DNA of 64,000 nucleotides from Amphimedon queenslandica (lineage: Eukaryota > Porifera > Demospongiae > Haplosclerida > Niphatidae): NCBI RefSeq assembly GCF_000090795.2, contig NW_003546286.1, positions 98,541 through 162,540 on the forward strand, in the 5' to 3' direction. This document shows, in pieces, positions 1 to 10,912 of the stretch; the stretch's first letter is position 1; every line of letters begins with the position of its first letter. The notes beneath the pieces are model-generated. The model saw only the letters and a program-made list of their open reading frames with translations, searched no databases and was not told the origin of the DNA. A program made the position numbers and the translations under genes.

Positions 1-302
1 GCGTTTGACTGCTCCATCAGTATAATTTGTTGAATAGCCTGAGACTGGCTGCAACTTTATTGCTGATCCATGTAGACGCCACAAAACAGTGGAATCTGGA
101 GTAGAAGCAAAGGTTATCCAAGTGACAATTATACTGGTGGGATCCTCTGCAGAGAGAGAAGCCAATCAAATGAGGAGCAACATTATAGCTAGAGTAGCTT
201 ACCTGTAGCAGCTATGTGTATCTGCTCGGGAAAAGTGGAGTTTTCAGACTGAATAGGAGCAATGAGAAAGATCAGAGCTAGAAGAAAGCGCACCTCAGCC
301 AT
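1..302 (-). CDS. ACP7: Purple acid phosphatase (ACP7/PAPL-like), 5' part, continues beyond left edge
   Basis: Two exons are visible on the minus strand. Exon 1 (302-203) encodes MAEVRFLLALIFLIAPIQS, a clear hydrophobic signal peptide, then a segment containing PEQIHIAAT. It ends in phase 1 at a GTAAGC donor. Exon 2 (146 down to base 1) opens after CTGCAG and reads EDPTSIIVTWITFAS and on to SGYSTNYTDGAVKR. The order 'PEQIH...D-P-TSI-VTW...' and later 'DG..R' matches the fibronectin-III-like N-terminal domain of animal purple acid phosphatases; the metal-binding catalytic domain lies outside the window. Family members are secreted or lysosomal binuclear-metal phosphoesterases. The start is the first ATG before the signal peptide. 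About 82 residues are seen, so the family call is good but orthology to ACP7 specifically is inference. Confidence 0.72.
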
Positions 303-707
303 CGCCCAAGATAAGGATATTCATGGTGAGGTTTACCTCGTCTGCGTGGGCTTCCTAGATCTATGAAAAATTAAATAATTTAGATCTAATTGATGTTTTC
401 CTTCCCTTTACATCTCAAAACTTGGTCTTGCTTGAATGCTGCAATTTTTATGCATAAAGCTTCCCAGCAAACTAATCAGAGCTATAGTCTACAGCACAAT
501 TCATTCAATGTTGCAATTAACAATAAAATCATTTTATACAATAATATTTAATAATCATAGAGACATAGTAATAATAATTTAATTTGAAATTCTCCTCAAA
601 TCACGAACAACAAGATCATAAAACAACAAAATAATAATAATAATAATAATAACAACAACGATAAGAATATTAAGTATAATTAGACGGAAGATTGAGTGAT
701 TATTCCA
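303..707. other. Short intergenic spacer, 5' flank of acid phosphatase and 3' flank of Rab15-like gene
   Basis: A 405-bp A+T-rich spacer between two minus-strand genes. It contains a (TAA)n-like stretch near 632-651 and minus-strand ATTAAA hexamers (for example 547-552) that could serve the Rab transcript. No coding exon was recognised. Confidence 0.5.
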
Positions 708-2784
708 TCAGTTACTACTACCTCCGCTACAACAACCGCCGTGAGATTTGGTAGCTGGAGTAGGTTGTTGCTCATGGAGTTTTATTGCTGACTCTCTGAT
801 TGATGATGAACCTCTGTCTCTACCTCCACCTGATTCCACCTAGCACAAAACCAGAAATGTAATCAATAATTAAATGTAACAAATATATCATAAATTAACA
901 CCATTTGAAATAAATTCTGGGTCATCAAGTTTGGCAAATTAAACGATAATATAACTATACAGTACTATTTTATACCATGTTATTAACATGCTTAAAATAA
1001 TCTTTATTTGTAACAATTGGGACAATATAAACAGTACAGTTAAGCACTGTCATAGCTATTCTAATGATAGCTGACATTACAATAACCAATAGACACAATA
1101 CAATGGTTACAATTTTGTGTAGAAAGAATAAAATAAAGCATAAACTACTGATGTATCGTACTGTAATCTCTTCCTAAATCTCAATATGTAGCATAAATTA
1201 GATCCCATCTTACCTTTGCTAATATTTGTTCTGCTAGCTCAGTGAATGCTTCAGTCACGTTGATGTCCTTCCATGCGCTTGTTTCAAAGAATTTAATATT
1301 GTGTTGATTGGCCAACTGTAAGTACAAAGTATCACAAATCAATCTCTTAGCTTAGATTAATAATACCTTTTGCCCGTGTCTGGTAGAGATCTTTCTTTCC
1401 GACTCCAGATCAACCTTGTTACCAATCAGTATTATCTTTACACCTTTGACACCATGCTACACAAAGACAGGACATTATTATTAAATACAGTCCTTCTTTG
1501 AAGCAGAGGGACAATACCTTCCCTCATCATAATGCTAATTATGTTGCTAGATAAGTAAGTGAGAGAGTTTATGGGTCAATAGCAAACCTACACTTTCACT
1601 GTTACTTCATTAATGCATGAAGGAATGTGCAGTAACATTAGTTTACAAGACAGACAGACAGAATGAAGTCATTGACTGTACTCTCTTGGCCAAGGAGTAA
1701 TAAGATAATGCTCTTTGCATGTGTTCAAAGCATGTAGTATAGTATGCAAGCATGTGTACATTATGTGCATGCATGTATTTGTATATGTACACTATGATTT
1801 GTGTGTGATTGTGTAACTCACATCTTCTATATTCCGCAACCATTTTGTCACATTTCTAAAGGTTTCCTCTCTCGTGATATCATACACTAGAATGATACCC
1901 TACGAATAGAGGAAAAGAGAGGAGAGGTAGAGGCATATCTTGCATCCTTTATGTAACATTTGGGGCAAACACATTTACTATAATGCTTATATAGCACAAG
2001 AGATAGCTAATAGTCAATAAAAATAAGTCACACACACAAATATATACTGATTCAAAGATAACAAAAGAGCAGTCCCAAAGACTCCATGGGGTGGTATTAC
2101 AGCATAATAATTATACTAATAATCATACTACAGTGGTGCTGTAGACTGTAGTATTATTACATATAGCAAGTAAGTGATGTACTAATAATCAAAACAGATA
2201 GAATTCAATAGTACTAAGTTTAATCTTTACCTGAGCTTTCCTATAGTACTGAGCAGTTAGTGTCTCATATCTCTCCTGTCCTGCAGTATCCCTAATTATA
2301 TAATGAGTGTGTGTGTGTGGGCAGTGGTAGAGAACATAACAATCAGTAATAGTAGTTATACTAGTACTAGTATAGGCTGTACCATATCTGCATTCGTATC
2401 TTCTTGTCTCTAATGGTAAACAGTTTCAGTTTGAAGTCAATACCTAGACAGCACGAGCAAAACAAATCAATCACATGAAGACAACAGTTGACAGGTGCCT
2501 TTCATCCTTCCCACTCATCGCAAATTCCTCCTCTTTCTCTCTGTCTCTTTCTCCCCCCCCTCTCTTTGTCTCTTTCTCCCCCCTCTCTCTCTGTCTCTTT
2601 CTCCCCCCTCTCTCTGTCTCTTTCTCCCCCCCCTCTCTCTCTCCTTACCAATAGTGTTAATGTGTGTATGTCTAAATTCATTATCAGCGAATCTTGATAT
2701 CAGACAGGTTTTACCGACAGAACTGTCGCCGCACAGAAGCAGCTGGAATAAGTGGTCGTACTTCTTGTCTGTAGCTCTAGCCAT
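708..2784 (-). CDS. Rab15-like small GTPase, 7 exons, 219 aa
   Basis: Exons: 2784-2649, 2443-2383, 2291-2231, 1899-1822, 1456-1367, 1315-1214, 839-708; all junctions are GT-AG and in phase. Membrane-trafficking GTPase of the Rab8/10/13/15 branch. Visible motifs: P-loop GDSSVGKT (about residues 19-26), switch I ending in NTIG, DTAGQER with [15 protein letters not shown] following (the RAQGI/KAQGI wording is typical of Rab15), NKVD guanine-specificity motif, and a G5 motif ETSAW in place of the usual ETSAK. The C-terminus [10 protein letters not shown] contains a double cysteine, the expected geranylgeranylation site, though it is followed by six residues. A (GA)n/(CT)n microsatellite begins right after the first donor. 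Rab identity is certain; subfamily is inferred from the switch region. Confidence 0.9.
2538..2645. repeat. CT/GA microsatellite directly after a splice donor
   Basis: On the plus strand this is a run of CTCTCT and CCCC blocks. On the coding (minus) strand it is an AG-rich run that starts within a few bases of the GTAAGG donor of Rab15-like exon 1. Confidence 0.85.
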
Positions 2785-3947
2785 CTTAAAGTGGGGAGAG
2801 CTAGGAGAGAGAGAGAGAGTGTGTGTGTGTGTAGGAGGAGAAATAATATAAATAGTTAATATTCTCTAGCCAGCTACGGTTGGCTTGACTCTTTAAATAT
2901 GCATGTAATTGTAGTCAAAATAAACAGGACAATATTTATCTATAATAATAAAATAAACACAGCAAACATATGTATTCCTATTATTCGGTGTGTTTCATCT
3001 TTATATTCTTTTGTGAGTTTTAAAAAATAATTACTCTTCCTCTTTCATTTTACAAAATATGATTTTCAACTTCCTATTCAACGAATAGTAACGTTTAATT
3101 TCCACGTAATCATCTTCCCCTGCTCTCTTTCCCTCTTACAAATTGATGTACGCTTCCTAATGACATGGAATCAAAAGAATTTGGCAGTCCTCTGTAATAG
3201 CCAATCGTGTCTCACACACAGCCTTATGCTGTACAATTTAAATGTATGCCTAGACATAGACACATACAGGAGATGCAGCAACAAACCACAAAACGCAAGT
3301 CCTTGCGTGTGTGTCTACATTCATTGTTCACTATCAGAACAATCCAACGATTGTTGTAAGTGTTTACGAGTTTTTATCAGCGCTTGGACATACTAAAACA
3401 ATAATAATGGGCCGGCTCTCACCTCTAAGAATAAACCCAGGGCCGGTATGAAGTCTCCTAATCAAAAGAAAGAGGACTGGGCAGCTTAGAGTCAGAGAGA
3501 CAGAGGTACCACGGAAGAAGCTAGTCTCAGCACTTCAGCAGTGTTTTTGCATTGGGGCGGTGAGAGGTGCGGCCATTTACCTTGCCATCGCGCCAGCTGA
3601 AATAGATGGGCGGGGTCGAAACAGCAAAATTGCCACGCCCCGTTCATTTTTGTGATGATTTTTTGCATAGTATTAAGTTTTGAGAACGAGGATAATTTTG
3701 CGAATTGTGTGTTCTTACAGCAATTTTTACCTGCAAAAGCTATTACTTTTGTTTGTTAAAACTGCAGCCTTTTAGCTAGCCTAGGCAACTTATTTTTTTA
3801 AGCTTGAAACTCCTCCCCGTCGAGGTGTGACCGGAAAATTTTTTTGTACACACAGCTCGACACAGACATCTCTGTGGTAGCCTGAGTTACAGGTAGCCTT
3901 TTTGTATTCACTCCTTCTTTTTATTATGTATCCTACCATTCAGGAGG
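2785..3947. promoter_or_regulatory. Shared 5' region of two head-to-head Rab genes
   Basis: A 1163-bp interval between the two Rab start codons. A locally GC-richer island near 3530-3650 holds an Sp1-type GC box GGGCGGGGTC (3608-3617) and its inverse CCACGCCCCG about 20 bp later, plus GCGGCCATTT and ATCGCGCC motifs. The remainder is A+T-rich with GA and GT runs near 2803-2832. Promoter function is inferred from position and motifs; untranslated exons may also lie here. Confidence 0.55.
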
Positions 3948-6900
3948 ATGGCAGAAGAGAGGGCATACCCTTACGGGTACAAGTCAATACCACAAGGGAG
4001 GAGGACACTCCAGTCATCTTCCATACCCAGTCAAGAGCCTAGAGTATCTAATAGGAGAGCAAAACTAGCAAAGTAATTAGGGATGGCCATTTTTTGCATG
4101 TTTAGGCTTTGAAAACAGCACCGATGTATTTAATAGTACCCACAGAGTTATTTATGTCCTTGTAAATGGAAACTAGAGGAATGATATAATGAAATTAGTG
4201 GCTGCGTGAAAGTTGGTTCTTTAATTGAAACGTATCGTCAACTGTTGGGTAGTACTGACCATGGATATTTTAGAAAAGTTGTTGATCTATTCATTTTTTC
4301 AGTATCATGTCATTAATTATGATGAGCATATCAGAGAAATTAGTGACTAGCAAATTTTTCACCTCAAAAATTTAATTAGTTAACTACTATTACTATGCCC
4401 TATACTAACAATTTTACTATAGCATAAAGTGTGGGACACAACTCATTTAGCAAAAATTAATATTTTAATAGAAATCTTTCCACTATAATGGCCCCCCTAA
4501 ATATGGGTTTTCAATAGTGGGAGTTGCTGTGTAATGTACAGTAGTTTGTTATTGTAATAATGTTTTACACATAATTTATGTATTACTACAAATAATAATG
4601 ATCCCTCCCTTCCTTCCATTTTTCCTCTTTCCCTTCCTTAATCTCTCTTTCTCTCTCTCTCTCTCTCACTCTTTCTCTCTCTCACTCTCTCTCTCCCTCT
4701 CTCTCTCACTCTCTCTCTCTCTCTCTCTTTCTCACTCTCTCTCTCCCTCTCTCTCTCACTCTCTCTCTCTCTCTCTCTTTCTCACTCTCACTCTCACTCT
4801 CACTCTCTCTCTCTCTCTCACTCTCTCACTCTCTCCTTTTCTCTTCAGAGCGTACAAGATATTGCTCATAGGCGAATCGAGTGTTGGTAAGACGACCATT
4901 GCCACTCGTCTTTGTGAGGATAGGTTTATGTCAGAAGCTAGACAGCATACGTTAGGTTAGTTGAGGCCCTGGCATTTGATTAGCAAATGATATTATGGTA
5001 ATAATTATGTTGTGTAACAGTTGGGGCTAATTCCAGTTAGACATTAATATGCAATAAAAATGTAGAGTGATTTTGGAGCCAAAAACCATGGACTATAAAT
5101 GGCCATAACTCGAAAAATTGAAGTCGGAATCGACTCAAACTTTCTGTGTAGCATGAGTACATCAATATGTATCAGAAAATGTAATAAAAATTGGGGGTGA
5201 TTTCGGAGCCATTTTTCAGAAAAAACCATGGGCTATATATAGCCTTGGGTATTTTTCAGAAATTCAGAGTTTTCAAAAAACGGTCATAACTCGACAAATT
5301 GAAGTCGGAATTGACTCAAACTTTCTATGTAGCATAAGTACATCAATATGTATCAGAAAATGTAATAAAAATTGGGGGTGATTTCGGAGCCATTTTTCAG
5401 AAAAAACCATGGGCTATATATAGCCTTGGGTATTTTTCAGAAATTCAGAGTTTTCAAAAAACCGGTCATAACTCGAAAAATTGAAGTCAGAATCGACTCA
5501 AACTTTCTATGTAGCATAAGTACATCAATACATATCAGAAAATGTAATAAAAATTGAGGGTGATTTCGGAGCTATTTTTCAGAAAAAACCACGGGCTATA
5601 TATAGCCTTGGGTATTTTTCAGAAATTCAGAGTTTTCAAAAAACGGTCATAACTAGACAAATTGAAGTCGGAATTGACTCAAACTTTCTATGTAGCATAA
5701 GTACATCAATATGTATCAGAAAATTTAATAAAAATTTGGGGTGATTTCGGAGCTATTTTTCAGAAAAAACCACGGGCTATATATAGCCTTGGGTATTTTT
5801 CAGAAATTTAGAGTTTTTAAAAAATGGTCATAACTAGACAAATTGAAGTCGGAATTGACTCAAACTTTCTATGTAGCATAAGTACATCAATATGTATCAG
5901 AAAATTTAATAAAAATTTGGGGTGATTTTGGAGCTATTTTTCAGAAAAAACCACGGGCTATATATAGCCTTGGGTATTTTTCAGAAATTTAGAGTTTTTA
6001 AAAAATGGTCATAACTAGACAAATTGAAGTCGGAATTGACTCAAACTTTCTATGTAGCATAAGTACATCAATATGTATCAGAAAATGTAATAAAAATTGA
6101 AGGTGATTTCGGAGCCATTTTTTAGAAAAAACCATGGGCTATATATAGCCTTGGGTATTTTTCAGAAATTCAGAGTTTTCAAAAAACGGTCATAACTCGA
6201 CAAATTGAAGTCGGAATTGACTCAAACTTTCTATGTAGCATAAGTACATCAATATGTATCAGAAAATGTAATAAAAATTGGGGGTGATTTCGGAGCCATT
6301 TTTCAGAAAAAACCATGGGCTATAGCCTTGGGTATTTTTCAGAAGTTCAGAGTTTTCAAAAAACCGGTCATAACTCGAAAAATTGAAGTCAGAATCGACT
6401 CAAACTTTCTATGTAGCATAAGTACATCAATACATATCAGAAAATGTAATAAAAATTGAGGGTGATTTCGGAGCCATTTTTCAGAAAAAACCATGGGCTA
6501 TAGTCTTGGGTATTTTTCAGAAGTTCAGAGTTTTCAAAAAAAACGGTCATAACTCGAAAAATTGAAGTTGGAATCAACTCAAACTTTCTATGTAGCATAA
6601 GTACATCAATATGTATCAGAAAATGTAATAAAAATTGAAGGTGATTTCAGAGCCATTTTTTGCAAAAAAAACCGTGGGCTGCCTTGGGTATTTTGCAGAT
6701 TTTGGCTAGTTTTTAAAAATGGCCATATCTTGAAAAATTTTAGTCTGAATCAACTCCAACTTCTTAGGATGTTACAGCTGATTCTGATCATAATCAAGAA
6801 GCATAGCTTGTAATACAAGGCATTATTCTTCATTGTTACATTTTGTGATACATATGCATCTTCTTGTGGTTGTATTTTGCTATTATAACTCTCTGAGTAG

Positions 6901-7955
6901 GTTTTGACATGTTTGAAAAAGACTTTCAAGTAGACGGGGAGTTTTTAAAAGTGCAGCTGTGGTACGCAAACAATATTTTACATTCATTTCTTTAATTTCT
7001 TGCTCCTTATCTCATCACAGGGACACTGTTGGTCAGGAATGTTATGATTCAATAACTACTTCCTACTACAGAGGAGGAGCTGTAAGTGGCTACAGTAGGG
7101 TGCCTTTTTTCGAGGGCTGTAAATTTCACAAATTCGCCTAAAAATTTGCGGATTTAATTTTTGCAAATTTATGCCATATCTGCCATTTTTTACCATAATA
7201 ATAAATTTGATTTTCGCAGAAGTACGTGTAATTTTTGCGAATCTTCAAAAAATTGCGAAATCAGCAAAATATACAGCCCTTGAAAAAAAGTGCCCTACAG
7301 TACCTACCAATTGCACTTGCATCTTACATCACTGTATCTACATGTACACTTGAAATTGATGCATCAATATATCGTCTATCTGAAAATTTTTAAAAATTAC
7401 AGTACAATTTTAAAACAACACAAAATTTTTCTACCATTTCCTGATTTATGAATATTATGTCAATATAATTATTATTGCAGGGTATTGTGATTGTGTATGA
7501 CATTACGTCAATGAGATCCTTTGAAATGCTAAGCAAATGGATGGGATACGTGGAGACACATGCCACAGCTGACGTATCAATGATGATACTGGGATCAAAA
7601 TGTGACTTAGACTATTTGAGGGAAGTGCAGCCAGAAGAGGGACAGAGGGTAAGGGGGAACAGGGTCTCTTGTGATTACTCGTATTGTACAGTATGCAGAG
7701 AACTTTGGGATACAGAACTTTTATGAAGTCAGCGCTAAAACTGGGCATAACGTGCAAGAAGCGTTTGAAAGCTTTTTTAGAGAAGTACACCAAAAAGTAA
7801 TGAGAGAGAGAGAGAGAGGGAAGAGAGAGAGAGAGAGAGATGTTAAGGTGATGTGCTTTTTTTCTTTCTTTTAGTCGCAGGAAGAGCAAAAACAAAAACA
7901 AGTGGAAACTCTTGATGAACCAACGAAAAAGAGTGGGTGTTGTGGAAAAGGGTGA
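3948..7955 (+). CDS. Divergent Rab-family GTPase with N-terminal extension, 7 exons, 235 aa
   Basis: Exons: 3948-4072, 4849-4955, 6901-6961, 7021-7081, 7481-7648, 7692-7796, 7875-7955. All seven join in phase. A basic, Ser/Gln-rich extension of about 42 residues precedes the fold, as in Rab26/Rab37-type proteins. P-loop GESSVGKT is intact and switch I is HTLG. The G3 motif reads DTVGQE instead of DTAGQE and the G4 motif reads SKCD instead of NKxD. G5 VSAKTG is normal. The C-terminus KKSGCCGKG carries a double cysteine for prenylation. The start is chosen because this frame alone reaches the exon 1 donor in the phase needed by exon 2. Intron 2 carries a 1.7-kb satellite array and intron 4 a MITE. 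Probable membrane-trafficking role; subfamily uncertain because the switch motifs are aberrant. Confidence 0.86.
4634..4845. repeat. CT microsatellite forming the polypyrimidine tract of a Rab intron
   Basis: About 210 bp of CTCTCT broken by CACT and CCCT variants, ending directly at the TCTTCAG acceptor of the divergent Rab exon 2. It produces long Ser/Leu reading frames that are not genes. Confidence 0.9.
5045..6730. repeat. Satellite array of about 181-bp units inside a Rab intron
   Basis: Nine successive copies of the anchor GTGATTTCGG (or a close variant) fall at 5197, 5378, 5560, 5741, 5922, 6103, 6284, 6462 and 6641, a spacing of 178-182 bp. Each unit contains GACTCAAACTTTCTATGTAG, ATGTATCAGAAAATGTAATA and the block GGGCTATATATAGCC. 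The first (about 5058) and last (about 6680) units are degenerate or partial. The array lies wholly in intron 2 of the divergent Rab gene. The core is shared with the dispersed repeats listed elsewhere in the window, so this is the tandemly amplified form of a wider family. Confidence 0.92.
7091..7302. mobile_element. MITE with about 36-bp terminal inverted repeats
   Basis: The left arm starts TACAGTAGGGTGCC (7091) and the right arm ends GGGC-A-CTGTA when read inversely (to about 7302). The arms match over about 36 bp, including the T-run and GAGGGCTGTA. About 210 bp with no coding capacity and A+T-rich internal sequence. A TA target duplication is compatible with the edges. It sits 10 bp downstream of the donor of exon 4 of the divergent Rab gene. 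Confidence 0.75.
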
Positions 7956-8907
7956 CAGAGAGGGATAGAGATATCTAGTTTTATCACTGCAACAGTCTTT
8001 GATTTCTTCGAGCCTGTTAATTTCTCACTCTCTTATTTTAATAATATTATGATGTTGATGGATTGTTTCTTATTGTCACTATAATTATGTACATATAGAA
8101 TATTATAATATTTATTAAAAATTGATAAAAATATTTTTGAAATACTATTTTAATGCTACACAAATTACAATTATGCTGCTACGTAATGTTTTGTCTGTAG
8201 AACACTATTACGTACTGTACTTTCATAGACTACATGATGTAATGCAGTGTGTGTGAGTTCTGTGTGCAAAAAATCTCCCTCAATCACACGTCATGCATCC
8301 AAATTATAATAAATTTCTTTTGTGATGCATTCCACTTTGCTATAATAATGAGGAAACTCTTTCACAGACTTAATGATATATGAAAGGTATACATAATTGC
8401 TGTGACATAATTCCATCAATCCATGTAATTGTTCCTTTGTTCTCTTCTGAACAAAGGATGCATCAATTATGCTGTATCATGTAGATAAACAATGACAAGT
8501 GTGACATCAGATCCTATTCATTTGCAAACACATGTGCAATGAAGTTATTTTAGCAATTTTCTCATTGTGTTTTAAAAAGGATAATCACTTTATTGCAAGA
8601 GTTGTGTTGCTTGATTATTATTTTAAAATGTAATAAAAATTGGTACTTTTGTAATTTTTGGTAAAAATAATGTACCCCATGGCCTCAGACCAAAATTTAA
8701 AAGTTCTTAAAAACATTCAATTGGAATCAGAATTGGCTATCGTCCTATAATCACTCATGATTGAGTGGGACACAAAAACTATAAAAAAAATCACGGGCCC
8801 TGATTTTAAAAAGACAGTGCCATTAAAAGTTTCAAGTTACTTATACTGGTAGTATTGTATTATTACACACATAAATTTTGAATGGTAATGCTGCAGGGTT
8901 GTTCGGT
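7956..8907. other. Convergent spacer between divergent Rab and ENOPH1
   Basis: A+T-rich with no coding exon recognised. A possible polyadenylation hexamer ATTAAA for the Rab gene lies at 8114-8119. From about 8628 to 8815 it contains a diverged single copy of the dispersed satellite (GTAATAAAAATTGG and TTGGAATCAGAATTGGC). Confidence 0.5.
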
Positions 8908-10718
8908 TCAAGTGTGCAAGGTGCTACATATTGTGTCATCAGTGGACTTCTTTGATGGAGGAGAGAGAGGTCGATCGATAGGAAGTATATCATCCTGAAA
9001 GTCATTATCACATCCGAGTCCAACACTCTCTTCTTGTCTGCTGCCCTCCACTTCCATTCTGAAGAGATCCAGATCCGTCAAAATAGATAAAGTCCTGAAC
9101 CTTTGCTTCCCTTCCTCTCCCACTTCTTTATTACCAGGTCGCATCACGAGAGCCGATTGCATCCCTGACCTCAGAGCAGCGTCGGCCTCTAATAAAAGAA
9201 TAAGAGCGTGGGAAAGGAATTAAGTCATGAGTCATAGCAAGACTCTTGATCATAGCGAGGGTGGAAGCCTTTAAATAAACAATGGCTTGAGGCTCTTTAC
9301 ATATACATGCATATGATGCTATTGTAGTGCTGTTATCATTATTCTGATTATAATGGAGATGATGTCAATGGTATGCACAAGGCTACAAAAACACAGTTTT
9401 GAGCTAGCAGGACTTAAAAGAGGTTGATTGTTAGATCATCACATATTTCTATCAGTGGGATTGCACCTACAGTCACATCCACTACAATGCACTTAAATAG
9501 TATCACAGTATTGACAGCCTCAGGAAATAATGAGCTTAATCATTTGAAAATATTCCAATAAAGCCTTGGGCCATCACAGCTGTATAATTGCATTACCGTC
9601 ATTGACTGCATGCAATCCAGGATATGATGAGAATTGTTTTATTTAATTTTAAGCCTTTGTAGAAATAATGGTCCGTTACTTTGTATATCATAACATACCT
9701 TGTACAACATCGGTTAAGAATAAGATTTGAGAAGGCAGCATCCCGATCTCTTTTGCTATTCTGGTATAACTTGATGGCTCACGCTTGTTACCAGTTTTAG
9801 TATCAAAATGACCAGAGATATACTGAGAAGGATAGATAAAATAAAAGATTGTGTTAGGAAAAAACATCAGTCATAAACACACCATACCTTTAATAAGTCA
9901 CCAGCTACTGAATTACCAAACAAAAGCTTCTGAGCTTCAACACTTCCTGACGAATAAATATACATTTTAATTCTCTTCTTAAACCAGCTAGCCATAGCTA
10001 GAGGGACATCAGAATATACACTAGGGAAATGAAGAATGAGAGGTGACATGTACTATTGACTCACTGTCCTTTGATTCTTCCAGCTTCATATGCATGACGC
10101 CACATGTGACCTTGAAGCTCTTTTAATGCTGTTACTTTACGATCCTCAGAGACAAGGAGTTTCACATATTGTACAACCGACTCCCTCATACTAAATGAGT
10201 CATTAAAACTAAATAAGCATATCTTATATATATATATATATATATACACATAGTATTCTCTCATCATATTAACTATGATGCCAATAAGTAAAATTTACAA
10301 GCCTTGCTTCCTTGCATCTTATAGCCTAACTTTACCTTTTGCAGTCTTCATTGTCTGTTGAAGGAATCTTGGAAACACCATTCACATTATTTGCTACATC
10401 AATGGCTGCCTAAAAACACAACTACAATAAAGCAAGCATTATTTTTAAAAGCATAATGTCTTTTACTCGTTCCCTTAAATCAGACACATCTTTCATGCAC
10501 TCATTTTGATTCCAGTGCTCAAGAAGATGCTGCTCAACATTATCTACTATGTATGGAAATAAGACATCCTGTCAGTCATAAGAGACTGTTTGATACCAGT
10601 GCCAAAACGTTGACTATTATACCTTTACAAATGAAATAGACGTAGTAGTTCCCTCTATATCCAGCAGGACAGCTTTACAAGACACAAAATTGCTCTCTTT
10701 GTCAATGCCTTTGTCCAT
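8908..10718 (-). CDS. ENOPH1: Enolase-phosphatase E1, 7 exons, 311 aa
   Basis: Exons: 10718-10623, 10568-10467, 10409-10336, 10190-10065, 10020-9888, 9822-9699, 9188-8908; all in phase. Bifunctional HAD-superfamily enzyme of the methionine salvage pathway, converting 2,3-diketo-5-methylthiopentyl-1-phosphate through enolisation and dephosphorylation to the acireductone; cytosolic. Motif I is [10 protein letters not shown] near residue 19 (DxE form typical of this family). Motif II is [16 protein letters not shown]. Motif IV is [15 protein letters not shown], followed by VMRPGN. The family is usually about 260 residues. The extra length comes from an insertion around [14 protein letters not shown] and a Ser/Asp-rich C-terminal tail of about 50 residues without a recognisable domain. 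Starts 194 bp from, and divergently to, the iPLA2 gene. Confidence 0.95.
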
Positions 10719-10912
10719 TTTTAATGGCACGTGGGCTGAGCAAAGAGATTGGTCCGTGGGGTTAGAGAATAGCTAATTCCATTCCTAGTCAATGAGGTAA
10801 GGTGGTATTTTCCTTATATAAACCCAGCTGGCTCAGAGGACTCACAGAACAGAACAAGCTAAAGCTACAAGAATAGTAGTATCAGCAACTCTCCAAAAAC
10901 TTCAAGGCAAAA
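10719..10912. promoter_or_regulatory. Bidirectional promoter, ENOPH1 / iPLA2
   Basis: Only 194 bp separate the two start codons. On the plus strand a TATA box TATATAAA (10815-10822) lies about 90 bp before the iPLA2 ATG, leaving room for a start site near 10845-10850. An inverted CCAAT box (ATTGG, near 10750) is nearer to ENOPH1. Function is inferred. Confidence 0.65.

Noticed and set aside
4598-4960. 120-codon plus-strand frame rich in Ser and Leu
   Set aside because: It is translation of the CT microsatellite fused to the real Rab exon 2; the upstream part is intronic.
5372-5557. Repeated 61-codon frames containing KNHGLYIALGIFQKFR-type text
   Set aside because: They recur once per satellite unit and are by-products of the repeat.
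6959-7141. 60-codon frame reading through Rab exon 4
   Set aside because: Intron read-through; the correct exon is 7021-7081 with GT-AG borders matching the paralogous exon of the other Rab.
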